Both the position numbers and the translations under genes were made by a program. A stretch of 41,336 nt of DNA from an uncultured bacterium (GTDB lineage: Bacteria > Cyanobacteriota > Vampirovibrionia > Gastranaerophilales > Gastranaerophilaceae): assembly GCA_949294395.1 (NCBI GenBank), contig CASFGU010000053.1:1-41336 (forward strand), written 5' to 3'. Positions 6,644-14,179 of this stretch are shown here, in pieces; positions within the stretch are counted from its first letter, which is position 1, and every line of letters begins with the position of its first letter. The notes beneath the pieces are model-generated. The model saw nothing but the letters and a program-made list of their open reading frames with translations, did not search any database and had not been told where the DNA came from.

Positions 6644-7357
6644 TTATTCTCTGATATTAATCGATTTGTTGTACATATCGTCAATAACTTTCATCATTCT
6701 TGTGCTGGCAAGCATAGAAGCATTCAGCCTCAGCATATCGCTTACCGAGTCATAAATATTTGTGTTGGAATTTTCCAGATTATTCTGTGCAAAGCACTGA
6801 TGTTCTTTGACAAGAATTGCATCACCTGATTCTTCGGTCGGAACCATTTTGTTCATGTCGCCCTGTTCTAGCCCTTCCGGATTTGCAAACCTTACAAGCG
6901 GAATTGTTCCGAGTTTACGCGGGGCTGCATCTACGGCATCATAAGCTATAACTTCGCCGTTCGGTTTTATCTGAAACTTGTAGCAATTTGTAGGAATTTT
7001 TATTCCTTCTCCGACAATCCAGTCGTCATTTGTAACCAGATAGCCATCTTTTCCCTGCTTAAAAGCCCCGTCACGGGTGTAGGCAACTTCTCCTGCCGGA
7101 GAAAATACCGGAATAAAACCCGGCCCTGTAATTGCAACATCATAAGGGTTGCTTGTAATCTGGACTGAGCCCTGCTTGTAGTCAGTTCTGAGGGCGCCTG
7201 TGAGGTAGCCGTCCTCTTTCAGCATCTGTTCAAATCTTACGGCTTTATAGCCACGGGTATTAAAGTTTGCAAGGTTATTGGCAACATAACCCAGTTTGTC
7301 CCACTGGTTGGTTACGTTGTTAACACTTTTTCTGATTATTCCCTGAAGATTTTCCAT
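6644..7357 (-). CDS. Flagellar rod/hook-basal body protein, FlgG-like
   Basis: 237 residues of the FlgF/FlgG/FlgE family. The N-terminal helix ends in the signature ANNLANFNTRGYKAVRFEQ (about 27-45). A central variable region contains DVAITGPGFIPV and AYTRDGAFKQGKDGYLVTN, typical of the FlgG/FlgF core. The end has QNNLENSNTNIYDSVSDMLR and a terminal coil (MLASTRMMKVIDDMYNK). FlgG is the distal rod; FlgF is a minor proximal rod protein. At 237 aa it is shorter than a standard FlgG (~260). Which of the two family genes here is FlgG and which FlgF is not certain; this one carries the better-conserved termini. AAGGATTAAATAT precedes the ATG. Confidence 0.8.
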   Translation of the reverse strand: MENLQGIIRKSVNNVTNQWDKLGYVANNLANFNTRGYKAVRFEQMLKEDGYLTGALRTDYKQGSVQITSNPYDVAITGPGFIPVFSPAGEVAYTRDGAFKQGKDGYLVTNDDWIVGEGIKIPTNCYKFQIKPNGEVIAYDAVDAAPRKLGTIPLVRFANPEGLEQGDMNKMVPTEESGDAILVKEHQCFAQNNLENSNTNIYDSVSDMLRLNASMLASTRMMKVIDDMYNKSINIRE

Positions 7358-7373
7358 ATATTTAATCCTTTAC

Positions 7374-8072
7374 TTATGAGGTTGAACTCAGCTGTGATAT
7401 TGCTTTTTGAAGGTTCTGATTTTGAATCATAAAAAGCTGCCTGTTTGCTTCAAAGTTTCTGATTACAGGCATTAGCGAAATAAATTCATTCTGCAGCGAA
7501 ACGTTTGAGTATTCGTTGTAACCCTGTTTGACTTTCGGCGTCATAACGAGTGCTCCGTTATTATCAACAACGCCGATTGTAGCTACCGGCTCAAGCTTGT
7601 TGGTTTTGACATTGTACACACTGAGCAGTCCGGAATCGTCTACTGTAATCTTTTTCAAATCATCGGGTACAACATGAAGTTTTATCGGAACACCTGCGTT
7701 TGAAAGCACAAGGTGATCTTCCAGTGTCAGAAGATTACCTTCCTTATCAATTTTAAATCTGCCGTCGCGGGTGAGTTTAACTCCTTCATCGCTCTGAGTC
7801 TGGAAATAACCTTTTGTTGCAATAGCCAGATCCAACGGGTTTCCTGTCATCATAATACGTCCGACTTTATCGTCAGAGGTTTGCGAAAGCCCGTGTATCC
7901 CGAGGAATTCAGTAAATGACGATACAACGGGTTCCTGTCTTTGATAGCCGACTTTGTCAAATCCGTTAATATTTTCATTAGTCATAGCCATTAGCTGGCT
8001 TTGAACCTGCATTGCTCGGATTGATGTATTAATTCCGTTTTCAAGAAATGTAACTCTGCCGTTGATTATCAT
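7374..8072 (-). CDS. Flagellar rod/hook-basal body protein, FlgF-like
   Basis: 232 residues, first gene of the flagellar run and 16 bp ahead of the FlgG-like gene. Family features: an N-terminal helix ending in a weakened signature (MTNENINGFDKVGYQRQEP), the core LDLAIATKGYFQTQ...KLTRDGRFKIDKEGNLLT, and a C-terminal coil NVSLQNEFISLMPVIRNFEANRQLF. The degenerate N-terminal motif and smaller size suggest FlgF or a Bacillus FlhO-like equivalent rather than FlgG. It should form part of the rod. AGAGGTAGTTTAA precedes the ATG at 8072; the promoter should lie in 8073-8200, but I see no convincing flagellar sigma-28 site there. Confidence 0.78.
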   Translation of the reverse strand: MIINGRVTFLENGINTSIRAMQVQSQLMAMTNENINGFDKVGYQRQEPVVSSFTEFLGIHGLSQTSDDKVGRIMMTGNPLDLAIATKGYFQTQSDEGVKLTRDGRFKIDKEGNLLTLEDHLVLSNAGVPIKLHVVPDDLKKITVDDSGLLSVYNVKTNKLEPVATIGVVDNNGALVMTPKVKQGYNEYSNVSLQNEFISLMPVIRNFEANRQLFMIQNQNLQKAISQLSSTS

Positions 8073-8327
8073 TTAAACTACCTCTAACTTAATCACATAT
8101 ATAGACGGGTTAATTTTCATGATGGATTAATTCAGAAAAGAAAAATCATCTATACGTATGACTTTGTCAGTGATTTAATGATTTTTTTTGAAAAGTCAAG
8201 GGGGAGGGAAAAAGACGTTAGGACGTTAAGTGTATCAAAAAATTTGTCATCCTGAACTGGCTGCAAAATCCGTTGAGCTAGAGGCGAAACGTGATTTTAT
8301 GCCCCTACCTGGTGTTTCAGGAGCTTA

Positions 8328-8412
8328 TAGAGGAACAGTAGTATTAATTTTCTCAACACGCTCCCGCCCTGCTCCCGCTATCGTTTCGAAAACTAATACT
8401 ACTGTTCCTCTA
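8328..8412. repeat. 25-bp inverted repeat with 35-nt spacer
   Basis: Arms 8328-8352 and 8388-8412 are reverse complements with a single mismatch (left arm begins TAGAGGAACAGTAGTATTA). The spacer is GC-rich (CACGCTCCCGCCCTGCTCCC). As RNA this would be a long stable hairpin, downstream of uppP on the minus strand. No T-tract follows, so it is not a classical terminator; a small non-autonomous element is as likely. Confidence 0.6.
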
Positions 8413-8425
8413 GATACAAAGTTCT

Positions 8426-8449
8426 GTCGGATTGGTAAATCCGACCTAC
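8426..8449 (-). repeat. REP-like GTAG hairpin (R5)
   Basis: Perfect 8-bp stem GTCGGATT/AATCCGAC (8426-8433, 8438-8445), loop GGTA, followed by CTAC, i.e. GTAG 5' of the hairpin on the minus strand. It differs from R7 (14096-14119) only in the loop. Confidence 0.7.
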
Positions 8450-8483
8450 GTTTCTTTTTGTCACACTTAGCGTCCTGTGTCTT

Positions 8484-9326
8484 TTAAAAAATTGTAAAGA
8501 ACACAGCAGTTCCAAGCCCCGCTATAATACAGTAGTACCCGAATATTGCAAGTGAAAACTTTGATATAAATTTCATAAAGTATTTAATGCAAAGATACCC
8601 TACAACTGCCGAAACAATAGTTCCTGCAGTAATTGCGCTCCAGTTATAGCCTGCCGCCTCATGAATATCTATTTTTACAAGCGGATAAGCCATTGATGCT
8701 CCGAGAATTATTGGAATACTTAAAAGAAAAGAATATCTTGCCGCAGTCGTTCTATCCAGCCCGTTGAAAAGTCCGGTTGCAATCGTCCATCCGGAGCGTG
8801 AAAATCCCGGAAGCGCCGCAAGCCCCTGGGCTAAACCAATTAAAATAGCTGTTTTTAAATCAACATCCTCTTTTTTTGCAGGAATATTTTTTGACAGATG
8901 TTCGCTGTACAGGAGAACAAATCCGGTAATAAATAGCAGTATTCCGACAATATTCGGGGTGTAAACTAATTTCTCCGCAATTTCGTGTATCGGGAGTGCA
9001 AGTATTATTGTTACAATTGTGCCCGCTATGATATAAAGTCCGAGTTTAGCTTCTGTGTTTGACCAGTTTTTAGATCTCAAGGCTGTCCACATAGCTTTTA
9101 GTATCTGCATTACATCTTTTCTAAAGAAAATCAATACTGCAACAAGGGTTCCGAGATGAACCATAATATCGAAAAATACTTCTTCATTTGACTGCTGAAC
9201 GATTTCAATTCCTTTGAAAACCTTGTAAAAATTTGATGTAAACACAAGATGTGCAGAGCTTGATATTGGCAAAAATTCGCTCAACCCCTGCACTATCCCC
9301 ATTAATACCGCCTGTATAAAATTCAT
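8484..9326 (-). CDS. uppP: Undecaprenyl-diphosphatase
   Basis: 280 residues, all alpha and membrane embedded, matching the BacA/UppP family. It dephosphorylates undecaprenyl pyrophosphate so the lipid carrier can be reused for peptidoglycan and LPS glycans, and often confers bacitracin tolerance. Both family motifs are present: GIVQGLSEFLPISSSAHL (10-27), holding the catalytic Glu and Ser, and PGFSRSG at about 173-179 with its Arg. About seven to eight hydrophobic segments alternate with short loops. It is the last gene of a run kdsD-kdsC-queD-uppP, 51 bp after queD. With the Kdo genes this places envelope-precursor supply in one transcript. Confidence 0.95.
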   Translation of the reverse strand: MNFIQAVLMGIVQGLSEFLPISSSAHLVFTSNFYKVFKGIEIVQQSNEEVFFDIMVHLGTLVAVLIFFRKDVMQILKAMWTALRSKNWSNTEAKLGLYIIAGTIVTIILALPIHEIAEKLVYTPNIVGILLFITGFVLLYSEHLSKNIPAKKEDVDLKTAILIGLAQGLAALPGFSRSGWTIATGLFNGLDRTTAARYSFLLSIPIILGASMAYPLVKIDIHEAAGYNWSAITAGTIVSAVVGYLCIKYFMKFISKFSLAIFGYYCIIAGLGTAVFFTIF

Positions 9327-9377
9327 TTTGTCTCCTCAATTTCTCTAACTATTCTCTAAACCTGCGCGCATCAGGAT

Positions 9378-9743
9378 TTACTCATCTTCTTCATAATAAC
9401 TTGCGCAGGAAGTCTGGGTTTCCCAAACCGAAATTTTGCTCAGTTGAACAACCTTTTCCTTTAGTTTGTTATAAATGAAAGAAGCAATCATTTCGCTTGA
9501 CGGGCTTTCGCCGTGGAATTCAGGAAGTTCATTGATGTCTTTGTGGTCTAACAAATCCAGAACAGCATTAAGTTCGCGTTTCAAAACTTTGTAATCAATT
9601 AAAATGTTACTTTTGTCAAGTGTTTCGCCTTTAACGTAAGCTTCGACCATCCAGTTGTGTCCGTGCTGGTTTTCGCATTCTCCGTCATAGTTCAGCAAGT
9701 GGTGGGCGGCTGAAAAAAATGCCTGTGTTTTTATCTCGTACAT
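9378..9743 (-). CDS. queD: 6-carboxy-5,6,7,8-tetrahydropterin synthase
   Basis: 121 residues of the PTPS/QueD fold. QueD converts 7,8-dihydroneopterin triphosphate to 6-carboxytetrahydropterin, an early step to preQ0/preQ1 and queuosine in tRNA. Zinc-binding histidines are in FSAAHHL (His14/15) and HGH (27-29). The QueD-type catalytic Cys is at 23 (GECENQHGHNW), and the Asp-His pair is in LDHKDIN (64-70), followed by WETQTSCASY near the end. The size is right for bacterial QueD and the C-x3-HGH spacing favours QueD over eukaryotic-type PTPS. It starts 3 nt after the kdsC stop, so translation is probably coupled. No other queuosine gene is nearby. Confidence 0.92.
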   Translation of the reverse strand: MYEIKTQAFFSAAHHLLNYDGECENQHGHNWMVEAYVKGETLDKSNILIDYKVLKRELNAVLDLLDHKDINELPEFHGESPSSEMIASFIYNKLKEKVVQLSKISVWETQTSCASYYEEDE

Positions 9744-9746
9744 AAA

Positions 9747-10226
9747 TTATTCTCCTTGTTTATTGTTTTTTAGAATATAATCGCAAAATTCTCTGACCGC
9801 GCCGCGTCCGCCTTCTTTGCCTGAAATAAAGCCTGCAATATTCTTTACTTCATCAACAGCATCAGCAGGGCAGCCTGCAAGTTTAACTTTTTCAAGTACA
9901 CAAATATCAGGAATATCATCTCCCATATAGGCGGTTTCTTCAAGTGTAATATTATTACGTTTTAGTATATCTTGAAGAATTTCGATTTTATTTTTCACAC
10001 CCTGATGAACTTCGGTAATTCTTACATCTTTAGCCCGTCTTGCAACGGTACCGTTATTTCTGCCGGTAATAATTGCGGTAATAATTCCGGCCTTATTAAG
10101 TTCGGCAAGTCCGTGTCCGTCTTTTGCGTTGAAGGTTTTATACTCAACGCCGTTTTCATCATAAGTTATGCTTCCGTCTGTCATAACTCCGTCAACGTCA
10201 AAGGCTGCAAGTTTAATCTTCCCCAT
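9747..10226 (-). CDS. kdsC: 3-deoxy-D-manno-octulosonate 8-phosphate phosphatase
   Basis: 159 residues, a cap-less HAD phosphatase forming a tetramer in known members. It removes phosphate from Kdo-8-P to give Kdo for LPS inner core. The nucleophile motif is FDVDGVMTDG (Asp10, Asp12). TGRNNGTVARRAKD carries the second motif, and GDDIPD (102-107) the metal-binding acidic pair. The C-terminal KEGGRGAVREFCDYIL is typical of KdsC. It begins 1-2 nt after the kdsD stop, and these two consecutive pathway steps are often adjacent. Their presence implies the organism makes Kdo-containing LPS. Confidence 0.95.
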   Translation of the reverse strand: MGKIKLAAFDVDGVMTDGSITYDENGVEYKTFNAKDGHGLAELNKAGIITAIITGRNNGTVARRAKDVRITEVHQGVKNKIEILQDILKRNNITLEETAYMGDDIPDICVLEKVKLAGCPADAVDEVKNIAGFISGKEGGRGAVREFCDYILKNNKQGE

Positions 10227-10227
10227 C

Positions 10228-11199
10228 CTAAGCTACTCCGGCTTTCAAAAGGTCATGGACATGGATTACGCCGATTGGAATATTGTTTTCATCAACAACC
10301 GCAAGTGCCGTGATGGAATATTTTTCCATTAAATTCAGCGCGCTAGCACCGTATGAGTTTGCCGTTATGCGTTTAGGGTTTGTGGTCATAACATCTTTTA
10401 TAAGAAGGTTTGAGGTGTTCCCGTATTTAAGTAATGTTCTTCTGATGTCGCCGTCTGTAAACACTCCGGATAATTCGCCCTTTGTGTTTAAAATCATTGC
10501 CATACCGAGTTTATGGTTTGTAATTATTTCAATGACTTTGGTGAAGCTGTCGTTTTCGTGAGCAACAGGAAGATCCTCTGTTTTCATTAAATCGGAAACC
10601 CTGTATAGGAAACCTTTTCCTAAAGCGCCTGACGGATGGAATACAAGGAAATCTTCTTCGGTAAATCCGCGTTTTTCGAGCAGACATACAGCAAGAGCAT
10701 CTCCCATTGCAAGTGTTGCGGTAGTTGAGGCTGTAGGTGCTTTATTAAGCGGGCAGGCTTCGCGTTCAACAGAAATATCCAGAACAACATCTGATGCCTG
10801 TGCCAGTGTTGAATTAAGCTTGCCTGTCATTCCAATCATTGGAACGCCGAATCTTTTGATAAGCGGAAGAAGGTTCAAAAGTTCCTGTGTTTCACCGCTG
10901 TTTGAAATTGCAATGATTACGTCATCCCTTGTAATTATGCCGCTGTCGCCGTGGGTGCTTTCCGCAGGGTGCAGGAAGTATGACGGGGTTCCTGTTGAGG
11001 AAAGGGTTGCGGCAATTTTTTTACCGATAAGTCCTGATTTTCCCATTCCGGTAATAATTACTCTCCCTTTGCAGGAGTAAAGAAGTTCTATAGCTTTATC
11101 AAAATTGTCGCCTATGCTATTTTTCAGTCTGAGAATTGAATTTGCTTCAATGTCAAAAACTTCTTTTGCCAGTTCATTTATGCTTGTTGCTGTCATCAT
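10228..11199 (-). CDS. kdsD: D-arabinose 5-phosphate isomerase (SIS + 2 CBS domains)
   Basis: 323 residues of the KpsF/GutQ/KdsD family. It isomerises ribulose 5-phosphate to arabinose 5-phosphate, the precursor of Kdo. The SIS domain (about 30-180) holds GMGKSGLIGKKIAATLSSTG and IAISNSGETQELL, both sugar-phosphate binding motifs, and STHGDSG. Two CBS domains follow (about 205-265 and 272-323; e.g. GVFTDGDIRR and IGVIHVHDLL). First gene of the operon; AGGTAAAGT precedes tandem ATGs (11199/11196). The 125-nt upstream region has an AT-rich -10-like TATAAT on the minus strand around 11275. Because kdsC is next, KdsD is preferred over GutQ. Confidence 0.94.
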   Translation of the reverse strand: MMTATSINELAKEVFDIEANSILRLKNSIGDNFDKAIELLYSCKGRVIITGMGKSGLIGKKIAATLSSTGTPSYFLHPAESTHGDSGIITRDDVIIAISNSGETQELLNLLPLIKRFGVPMIGMTGKLNSTLAQASDVVLDISVEREACPLNKAPTASTTATLAMGDALAVCLLEKRGFTEEDFLVFHPSGALGKGFLYRVSDLMKTEDLPVAHENDSFTKVIEIITNHKLGMAMILNTKGELSGVFTDGDIRRTLLKYGNTSNLLIKDVMTTNPKRITANSYGASALNLMEKYSITALAVVDENNIPIGVIHVHDLLKAGVA

Positions 11200-11355
11200 A
11201 CTTTACCTCGCTTTGTGTTTTATTGCGGTGCCGCGGCTTATGCAGTGACACTGTTGCCGGCACTGTCTCAAGATTATTATATAATAAAATCGTTTAAATG
11301 TACGAATTTGTTGACAAAAGTTAAATTTTATTATTTTTTATACGAGTGAACCTGT

Positions 11356-11628
11356 ATGAGAGAGAAAAAGTCAGAAAAATATTTAAAACTTACAGGCTCG
11401 GGCAGTCTTGCAGCAAAGGTAAAGAATTATATTAAAAAATACGACTGTCCGGTAATTACGCTTGATTTGTCAGCGCTTAATGTTTTTGAAGCGTCAAAGA
11501 TAATGCTTTTATCTTCCGCATACCACTACAGCAAATATCCTAAAGGGAAACTTAGATGCCATGTTGCATCTGATAGTATTATGAATTTAATTGCCGGTCT
11601 ACCTGCAAAAAATCTTGAGATTGTTTAA
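11356..11628 (+). CDS. Small conserved-looking protein of unknown function (90 aa)
   Basis: A soluble, basic protein starting MREKKSEKYLKLTGSGSLAAKVK. The middle has a strand-like segment CPVITLDLSALNVFEASKIMLLSS and the end DSIMNLIAGLPAKNLEIV. The pattern strand-helix-strand-helix recalls STAS-type or similar small alpha/beta folds, but I see no diagnostic motif. It stands alone, divergent from the kdsD operon, and is closed by a strong hairpin terminator, so it is probably a real monocistronic gene. TTGACA occurs at 11312-11317 as a possible -35. No good ribosome binding site is seen. Confidence 0.6.
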   Translation: MREKKSEKYLKLTGSGSLAAKVKNYIKKYDCPVITLDLSALNVFEASKIMLLSSAYHYSKYPKGKLRCHVASDSIMNLIAGLPAKNLEIV

Positions 11629-11657
11629 AAAGGGCTGAGAAAAATTCGCAGCCCTTT
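11629..11657. terminator. Bidirectional terminator
   Basis: Perfect 9-bp stem AAAGGGCTG/CAGCCCTTT (11629-11637, 11649-11657) with an 11-nt loop, directly after the stop at 11628 and 8 bp from the stop of the convergent cupin gene. A-rich before and T-ending arms on both strands. Confidence 0.75.
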
Positions 11658-11665
11658 GTGGATAT

Positions 11666-12100
11666 TTATTTAGTAAAATTATAAATTCCTGATTTTGAAA
11701 CAGCCATTCCTGCATTTGTTCCTGTGAAGTGAACTATATCCGGCCGGTTTGCTGTACCAAAATCTATATAAACAAGTTTTTCTGTTTTTGAGGCGTTGGC
11801 AATGACGTGAGAGCCTTTTTCATTTGCAGGAAAACATATTATATCTCCTGCTTTAAGAAGTTTTTCGCCGGCTTCTGTTTTTACGGACGCTTCACCGCTT
11901 ATTACATAGAAAACTTCCTCATTTTCTTCGTGGTAATGATAGCCGTATGCAAAATTTCCTGGTTCCACTTCTACAAAGTTTACGTAGCATTTGTCAGTAC
12001 ATTCATTCGGAATAACTGTTTTTACGCCGAAGCTGTTACCGTTGTTAGAATTTACATCTGCTGTGATCTCTTTGTAATTTTTGATAATAATTTCATTCAT
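11666..12100 (-). CDS. Single-domain cupin protein
   Basis: 144 residues with a complete cupin barrel. Cupin motif 1 is YHYHEENEEVFYVISGEASV (about 55-74), with metal ligands His, His and Glu; motif 2 is LKAGDIICFPANEKGSH (about 82-98). Proteins of this size bind a metal and often a small ligand; activities range from isomerases to oxygenases, so no reaction is assigned. It is divergently transcribed from an HxlR regulator, a common layout for genes induced by reactive small molecules. The ATG at 12100 has GGAGGTATTT upstream on the minus strand. Its 3' end shares a terminator with the small gene at 11356. Confidence 0.85.
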   Translation of the reverse strand: MNEIIIKNYKEITADVNSNNGNSFGVKTVIPNECTDKCYVNFVEVEPGNFAYGYHYHEENEEVFYVISGEASVKTEAGEKLLKAGDIICFPANEKGSHVIANASKTEKLVYIDFGTANRPDIVHFTGTNAGMAVSKSGIYNFTK

Positions 12101-12221
12101 AAATACCTCCTTTATTTTTTACATTTATCATGTTAAAGTATGTACATATATTTTGTAAAGTAGGCACAATTTTGTAATGTAGTATTAAAAAAGTAACTAT
12201 TGGAACAGAAAGAGGTTTTAA
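12101..12221. promoter_or_regulatory. Divergent promoter/operator region of cupin and HxlR genes
   Basis: A 121-bp AT-rich gap between divergent starts. It contains ATGTACAT (perfect 8-bp palindrome, ~12138-12146) and two similar words, TTTGTAAAGTA and TTTTGTAATGTA, spaced about 20 bp apart (12153-12182). HxlR dimers bind direct or inverted AT-rich repeats with GTA cores, so these are reasonable operator candidates, inferred only. Confidence 0.35.
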
Positions 12222-12548
12222 ATGCTGGATAAAAATAATCTTCCGCCATGTCCTGTAGCATTGATGTTAAAACTCATAGGGAATAAATGGAAAATTTTGA
12301 TTATACGGGATTTACTGACAGGCACTAAAAGATTTGGCGAACTTCAGAGAAGTGTCGGATGCTCCCAGAAAGTTTTGACAGATAACCTGCGCGAACTTGA
12401 AGAAAATTCTCTGGTTAGAAGAAAGGTTTATGCAGAAGTTCCGCCAAAAGTTGAATACTCGCTTTCTAAAACAGGCCTTACGCTTGAGCCGGTTCTTAAT
12501 TCAATGGCAGAATGGGGTGAGGCCTACAGACGCCTTTTGTTAAAATAG
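12222..12548 (+). CDS. HxlR-family transcriptional regulator
   Basis: 108-residue winged-helix protein of the HxlR/YodB family. Signatures: CPVALMLKLIGNKWKILIIRDLL near the N-terminus (Cys10 is the position used for redox or electrophile sensing in several members), then RFGELQRSVGCSQKVLTDNLRELEENSLV (recognition helix) and YSLSKTGLTLEPVLNSMAEWG. It likely controls the divergent cupin gene. A second Cys lies in the recognition region. GAGGTTTTAA precedes the ATG. Its last 9 bp overlap the convergent antiporter gene. Confidence 0.92.
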   Translation: MLDKNNLPPCPVALMLKLIGNKWKILIIRDLLTGTKRFGELQRSVGCSQKVLTDNLRELEENSLVRRKVYAEVPPKVEYSLSKTGLTLEPVLNSMAEWGEAYRRLLLK

Positions 12549-13856
12549 TACAACCGCCAGAAGTGCAAAGATTATGAGCGGAATATTATAATGTAAAAAT
12601 GTAGGTATGCAGGTATCCCAGATGTGATTATGCTGCCCGTCAGCATCCAGGCCGGCTGTCGGGCCGAGTGTTGTATCAGAAGCAGGAGAGCCCGCATCCC
12701 CTAATGCGGCAGCGGCAGCCATTACAACTATACTAGCAGGAACGCTCATCCCCAGATGCTGGCAAACCGGTACAAAAAGTACCGCTAATATCGGAATTGT
12801 TCCAAAAGATGTTCCGATACCCATTGTTATAAACAGTCCGAGAAACAGCATCAGGCATGAGGCAAGAATTTTGCTGTTCTGCATAAAAGGTATAATAGCA
12901 TTTACAAGTTCATCAATCCCTCCGGTTTCTTTCAGTACAAGCGCAAAACCTGCCGCGACAAGCATGACAAACGCAACATACCCCATAAGTCCTATGCCTT
13001 CATTTATAAGCTTGTCCATTTTTTTGTGGCTTACAGCGCCGCCGCCAAACACTATTCCAAGTCCGACAAGCGCACCGAGCGGTAATGATTTTGTCCACAA
13101 CTGTACGGCTAGGGTTGCAAATGCACCGATTAGGGTTATATAATGATTTTTGTTTAATTTTAAAGCTTCTTCGTCCTCTTTTTCAAGTGCATTTTCACGA
13201 ACTTCACAGTCTTTATATTCACGCGGCTTTCTATATGAAATAAATATTGCAGTCAAAAATCCGGCAAGCATGGCAAGTCCTAATATCCATGTTGACTTCC
13301 ATACATCGTTTTTCAAAACCTGCATACCGTTCAATGTCATGTTATCAGCAATTAACCCCTGAAAAATTAATCCGAAGCCTGCAGGTATTGCAATATACGG
13401 AGCCTTAAGCCCGAACGCCAGCGCGCAGGCCGCAGCGCGTCTGTCTAATTTTAGCCTGTTCATAACATGCAGCAGAGGCGGAATTAATATAGGGATAAAC
13501 GCGATATGTACCGGTATCAGGTTCTGAGACAGCACGGCAATTCCGGCAAGAATAAACAGCAGAATTATTTTTTTACCGGCAATAATATTTGCAATCTTTC
13601 TGGCTAAAATTGTAGCAAGCCCCGTGTGTGTCATTGCGGCGGCAAAAGTTCCGAGAAGAATATAACTCAATGCTGTTTCGGAATTCCCGCCCATTCCCGC
13701 AATAAATGTGCTCATAACTTTTTCAATGCCAAGACCGCCGGAAAGCCCTGCCGCGATTGCCGATATTATTATCGCAAGCAAAACATTAATCCTGCATAAG
13801 CATAACAGGCATAATAAGATTACTGAAATTATTACCGGATTAATTAATATTGACAT
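12540..13856 (-). CDS. NhaC/YuiF-type Na+/H+ antiporter family permease
   Basis: 438 residues with about eleven to twelve hydrophobic segments. The C-terminal region ALGDAGSPASDTTLGPTAGLD, then QHNHIWDTCIPTFLHYN, is characteristic of the YuiF subgroup of the NhaC family. Other members of that subgroup have been tied to amino acid (histidine) transport rather than simple sodium exchange, so the substrate is open. A charged cytoplasmic loop (about 208-230, EVRENALEKEDEEALK) splits the protein into two halves. The minus-strand start at 13856 is near TCATGAAAG; no strong SD. It has no operon partner and overlaps the end of the HxlR gene by 9 bp. Confidence 0.85.
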   Translation of the reverse strand: MSILINPVIISVILLCLLCLCRINVLLAIIISAIAAGLSGGLGIEKVMSTFIAGMGGNSETALSYILLGTFAAAMTHTGLATILARKIANIIAGKKIILLFILAGIAVLSQNLIPVHIAFIPILIPPLLHVMNRLKLDRRAAACALAFGLKAPYIAIPAGFGLIFQGLIADNMTLNGMQVLKNDVWKSTWILGLAMLAGFLTAIFISYRKPREYKDCEVRENALEKEDEEALKLNKNHYITLIGAFATLAVQLWTKSLPLGALVGLGIVFGGGAVSHKKMDKLINEGIGLMGYVAFVMLVAAGFALVLKETGGIDELVNAIIPFMQNSKILASCLMLFLGLFITMGIGTSFGTIPILAVLFVPVCQHLGMSVPASIVVMAAAAALGDAGSPASDTTLGPTAGLDADGQHNHIWDTCIPTFLHYNIPLIIFALLAVVLF

Positions 13857-13933
13857 ACGTGAATTTTATCATGAAAGAAACGAGCAGGGAAGAAATAACA
13901 AATACAACCTTTCCTGATTAGATATAAAGTTGT

Positions 13934-13957
13934 GTCGGATTAGTAAATCCTACCTAC
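13934..13957 (-). repeat. REP-like GTAG hairpin (R6)
   Basis: 8-bp stem with one mismatch, GTCGGATT/AATCCTAC (13934-13941, 13946-13953), loop AGTA, then CTAC (13954-13957). Same orientation and nearly the same sequence as R5 and R7. Confidence 0.65.
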
Positions 13958-14095
13958 TGTTTTTGTTGTACTCCCCTTGAGACCCTGCCGCCCGCCCCTC
14001 AAATGGCGGGAACAGGAACGATTGAGTATCGTTTTGCGAGAGGTTACGGCTCTTGGATTTCGAGGAGGGGTAAAAAATAAACCATTAGCTTTCCT

Positions 14096-14119
14096 GTCGG
14101 ATTAGTAAATCCGACCTAC
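14096..14119 (-). repeat. REP-like GTAG hairpin (R7)
   Basis: Perfect 8-bp stem GTCGGATT/AATCCGAC (14096-14103, 14108-14115), loop AGTA, then CTAC (14116-14119). Confidence 0.7.
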
Positions 14120-14145
14120 GCCACAGGAAAACCCTCACCCTTAAT

Positions 14146-14166
14146 CCCTCTCCCAGAGGGAGAGGG
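14146..14166. repeat. GC-rich hairpin CCCTCTCCC/GGGAGAGGG
   Basis: Perfect 9-bp stem with loop AGA, preceded by CCCTCACCC. This word combination is a widespread intergenic palindrome in bacteria. It could act as a barrier at the 3' end of the antiporter or pilin gene, but no T-tract follows. Confidence 0.55.
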
Positions 14167-14179
14167 TAATAGCAAACCC

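Larger units (their letters stand above)
8073..8483. other. Intergenic stretch holding repeats, no gene
   Basis: About 410 bp between the flagellar genes and uppP. The left part should contain the flagellar promoter. From ~8230 it is repeat material: a fragment of the CATCCTGAAC palindrome, a long interrupted inverted repeat (8328-8412) and REP-like hairpin R5 (8426-8449). A frame of 85 codons crosses all three but has no ribosome binding site and no protein-like pattern. Confidence 0.5.

Noticed and set aside
8230-8487. 85-residue frame on the plus strand
   Set aside because: Lies wholly in repeats (inverted repeat and REP R5) and overlaps the uppP end; no start signal.
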